DNA from: Flectonema sp. DT1601
Taxonomy: Eukaryota > Euglenozoa > Diplonemea > Diplonemida > Diplonemidae
Assembly (NCBI GenBank): GCA_964019425.1
Contig: OZ025860.1
Location: 186,001-250,000 of the forward strand
Reading direction: 5' to 3'
DNA length: 64,000 nucleotides
In this document: positions 63,160 through 64,000 of the stretch, piece after piece
Layout: every line of letters begins with the position of its first letter
Position numbering within the stretch: the stretch's first letter is position 1
The notes under the pieces: generated by a model
Told to the model about the DNA's origin: nothing
Database searches by the model: none
What the model saw: the letters and a program-made list of their open reading frames with translations, nothing else
Program-made: the position numbers and the translations under genes

Positions 63160-64000
63160 TCATCCGTGAATGGCACCAGCGGCAACCAACTGTTTAACAG
63201 CAACAGGACTAGTCTTGTTTTTGGATAAAAAACATCTTCGGGTAATGAACTGTGGCTTCGCATAAGGATCTAACAATGAAGCAGGTGTATTAAGAAGCGG
63301 TCTCCCAGAAGGTCTACGAGGCGAACGAGGAGGAAGTGGAGGAAGAGGTTTAGCGAGAGTTTCTACAATTGGATGCTGCCAATGTCTGTTATTTAATAAT
63401 ATTTGAGTATTAAAGTTACTTGGTGGTGAGGGAGCATGCATTAACTTACTGCTTTTGGAAGAATCCGAAGTACGACGATGTCGGTGTGTCTTTTCACCCA
63501 AAGAAAAATGATATGGAATCCTTACTTTTGCTCCTCCTCCGGCGGATTGTGCTTTGATACCAGTTCCTGATTGTGGAATTATTTTTGATTTTGTTAACTC
63601 ATTAGAAAATCGTTGAGATTCTTTACGAGATGAAACAGAACCTCCCAATCGAGGTACAGCCACTGATCGAATAACACCATCTTGAGCAACATCACGAAGC
63701 ATATTCCAACGTAGTTTTATTCCATCAGTTTCAGCTGGTGTGTTTTTTAATTTATCTAAAAACTGCAATCGTCTTTTTAATAAACTAATATCATCAACGT
63801 GTCTCTGATGAGTACATCGAAGTCGTACAGTGATTGCTTCAATATTGACAGTTCCATCAAGAAGGATGACTTCTTGATCAATGGCTGTGTTTTGTTGAGG
63901 TGATTCATTATACACTGTTGTACTTTGTTGTTTTGTAGAGCCATTCTTAGCAGATGATCTGTTTGATTCGCTACTAGCAGCTCCAGACAACAGAAGCAGC
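63160..64000 (-). CDS. Hypothetical Ser/Pro/Arg-rich protein, 5' end outside window
   Basis: An open frame enters from the right edge and stops with TGA at 63160-63162; no ATG is present in frame within the window. The first visible residues (LLLLSGAASSE) look like the end of a signal peptide or a hydrophobic start, but the protein then becomes polar. A possible small helical domain lies in the middle (LRCTHQRHVDDISLLKRRLQ, then FLDKLKNTPAE). The C-terminal 150 residues are basic and rich in Ser and Pro (LAKPLPPLPPRSPRRPSGRP), with possible SH3/WW-type ligands, and end KQLVAAGAIHG. No family recognised. Confidence 0.7.
   Translation of the reverse strand, partial: LLLLSGAASSESNRSSAKNGSTKQQSTTVYNESPQQNTAIDQEVILLDGTVNIEAITVRLRCTHQRHVDDISLLKRRLQFLDKLKNTPAETDGIKLRWNMLRDVAQDGVIRSVAVPRLGGSVSSRKESQRFSNELTKSKIIPQSGTGIKAQSAGGGAKVRIPYHFSLGEKTHRHRRTSDSSKSSKLMHAPSPPSNFNTQILLNNRHWQHPIVETLAKPLPPLPPRSPRRPSGRPLLNTPASLLDPYAKPQFITRRCFLSKNKTSPVAVKQLVAAGAIHG

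Noticed and set aside
62940-63263. An N-terminal extension of the PP2C protein with hydrophobic segments that overlaps the upstream gene.
   Set aside because: It overlaps another coding frame, is a translation of T-rich DNA, and a clear acceptor lies between it and the internal ATG.
1-64000. Virus-like or LTR elements, transposases, LINEs, CRISPR arrays.
   Set aside because: No reverse transcriptase, integrase, capsid-like, polymerase or transposase motifs on either strand, and no regularly spaced repeat array.

Overview
This window is nuclear DNA of a unicellular eukaryote (protist). The evidence is a full-length UPF1 helicase, a gamma-tubulin complex GCP3 protein interrupted by two short GT-AG introns, a PPTC7-type PP2C phosphatase, an AAAP amino-acid transporter, a cytochrome b561, PDZ, PH and RUN proteins, and AT-rich spacers full of A and T runs of 10-30 bases. 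TAA, TAG and TGA all end reading frames, so the code looks standard. I cannot name the lineage from sequence alone. No virus-like element, LTR element, transposase, reverse transcriptase, rRNA, convincing tRNA or CRISPR array was seen.

Every supported gene (19 of them, plus one broken one) lies on the minus strand. Almost every start codon is preceded, 0 to 75 nt upstream, by a pyrimidine-rich tract ending in AG, usually CAG. In several places the preceding gene stops only 100-200 nt before that AG. This leaves little room for a promoter, a first exon and a 5'UTR intron. The layout fits one-way polycistronic transcription with spliced-leader trans-splicing, as in euglenozoans or dinoflagellates and Perkinsus. 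No leader RNA gene was identified, so this is inference.

Reading in transcription order (right to left): a gene cut by the right edge (63160-64000); an EF-hand/PP2C phosphatase (62037-62939); GCP3 (58911-61492); an AAAP transporter (56933-58615); a small acidic protein (55455-55796); a 5.8-kb block without a convincing gene (49619-55454) that holds short hairpins and a palindrome; a 2309-aa PH/TH1-like/coiled-coil/double-RUN protein (42689-49618); UPF1 (38101-41202); a gene-free 1.7 kb; an HNH protein (35775-36374); a PDZ protein (34623-35474); and a giant secreted or surface protein of more than 4400 aa (21024-34343). The giant protein has LamG-like, PAN/Apple-like and kelch-like modules and contains a 200-N assembly gap. 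Its 3' end and the next gene (18980-20243) carry a cluster of frame changes.

Then come five compact small genes (14328-18634), including a cytochrome b561, and a membrane-anchored protein with four Tudor-like barrels (12861-14033). A 6.5-kb gene-free block (6300-12860) follows, with three copies of a roughly 155-bp dispersed repeat and a 40-bp repeated pair. The left end has a small basic protein (5916-6269), a PH-like/coiled-coil protein (4378-5529) and a HAD-GH65 trehalose-phosphorylase-like fusion cut by the left edge (1-1512).

The neighbours do not form one pathway. They are general cell-biology genes (mRNA surveillance, microtubule nucleation, trafficking, transport, adhesion), as expected of a polycistronic array that is not organised by function.
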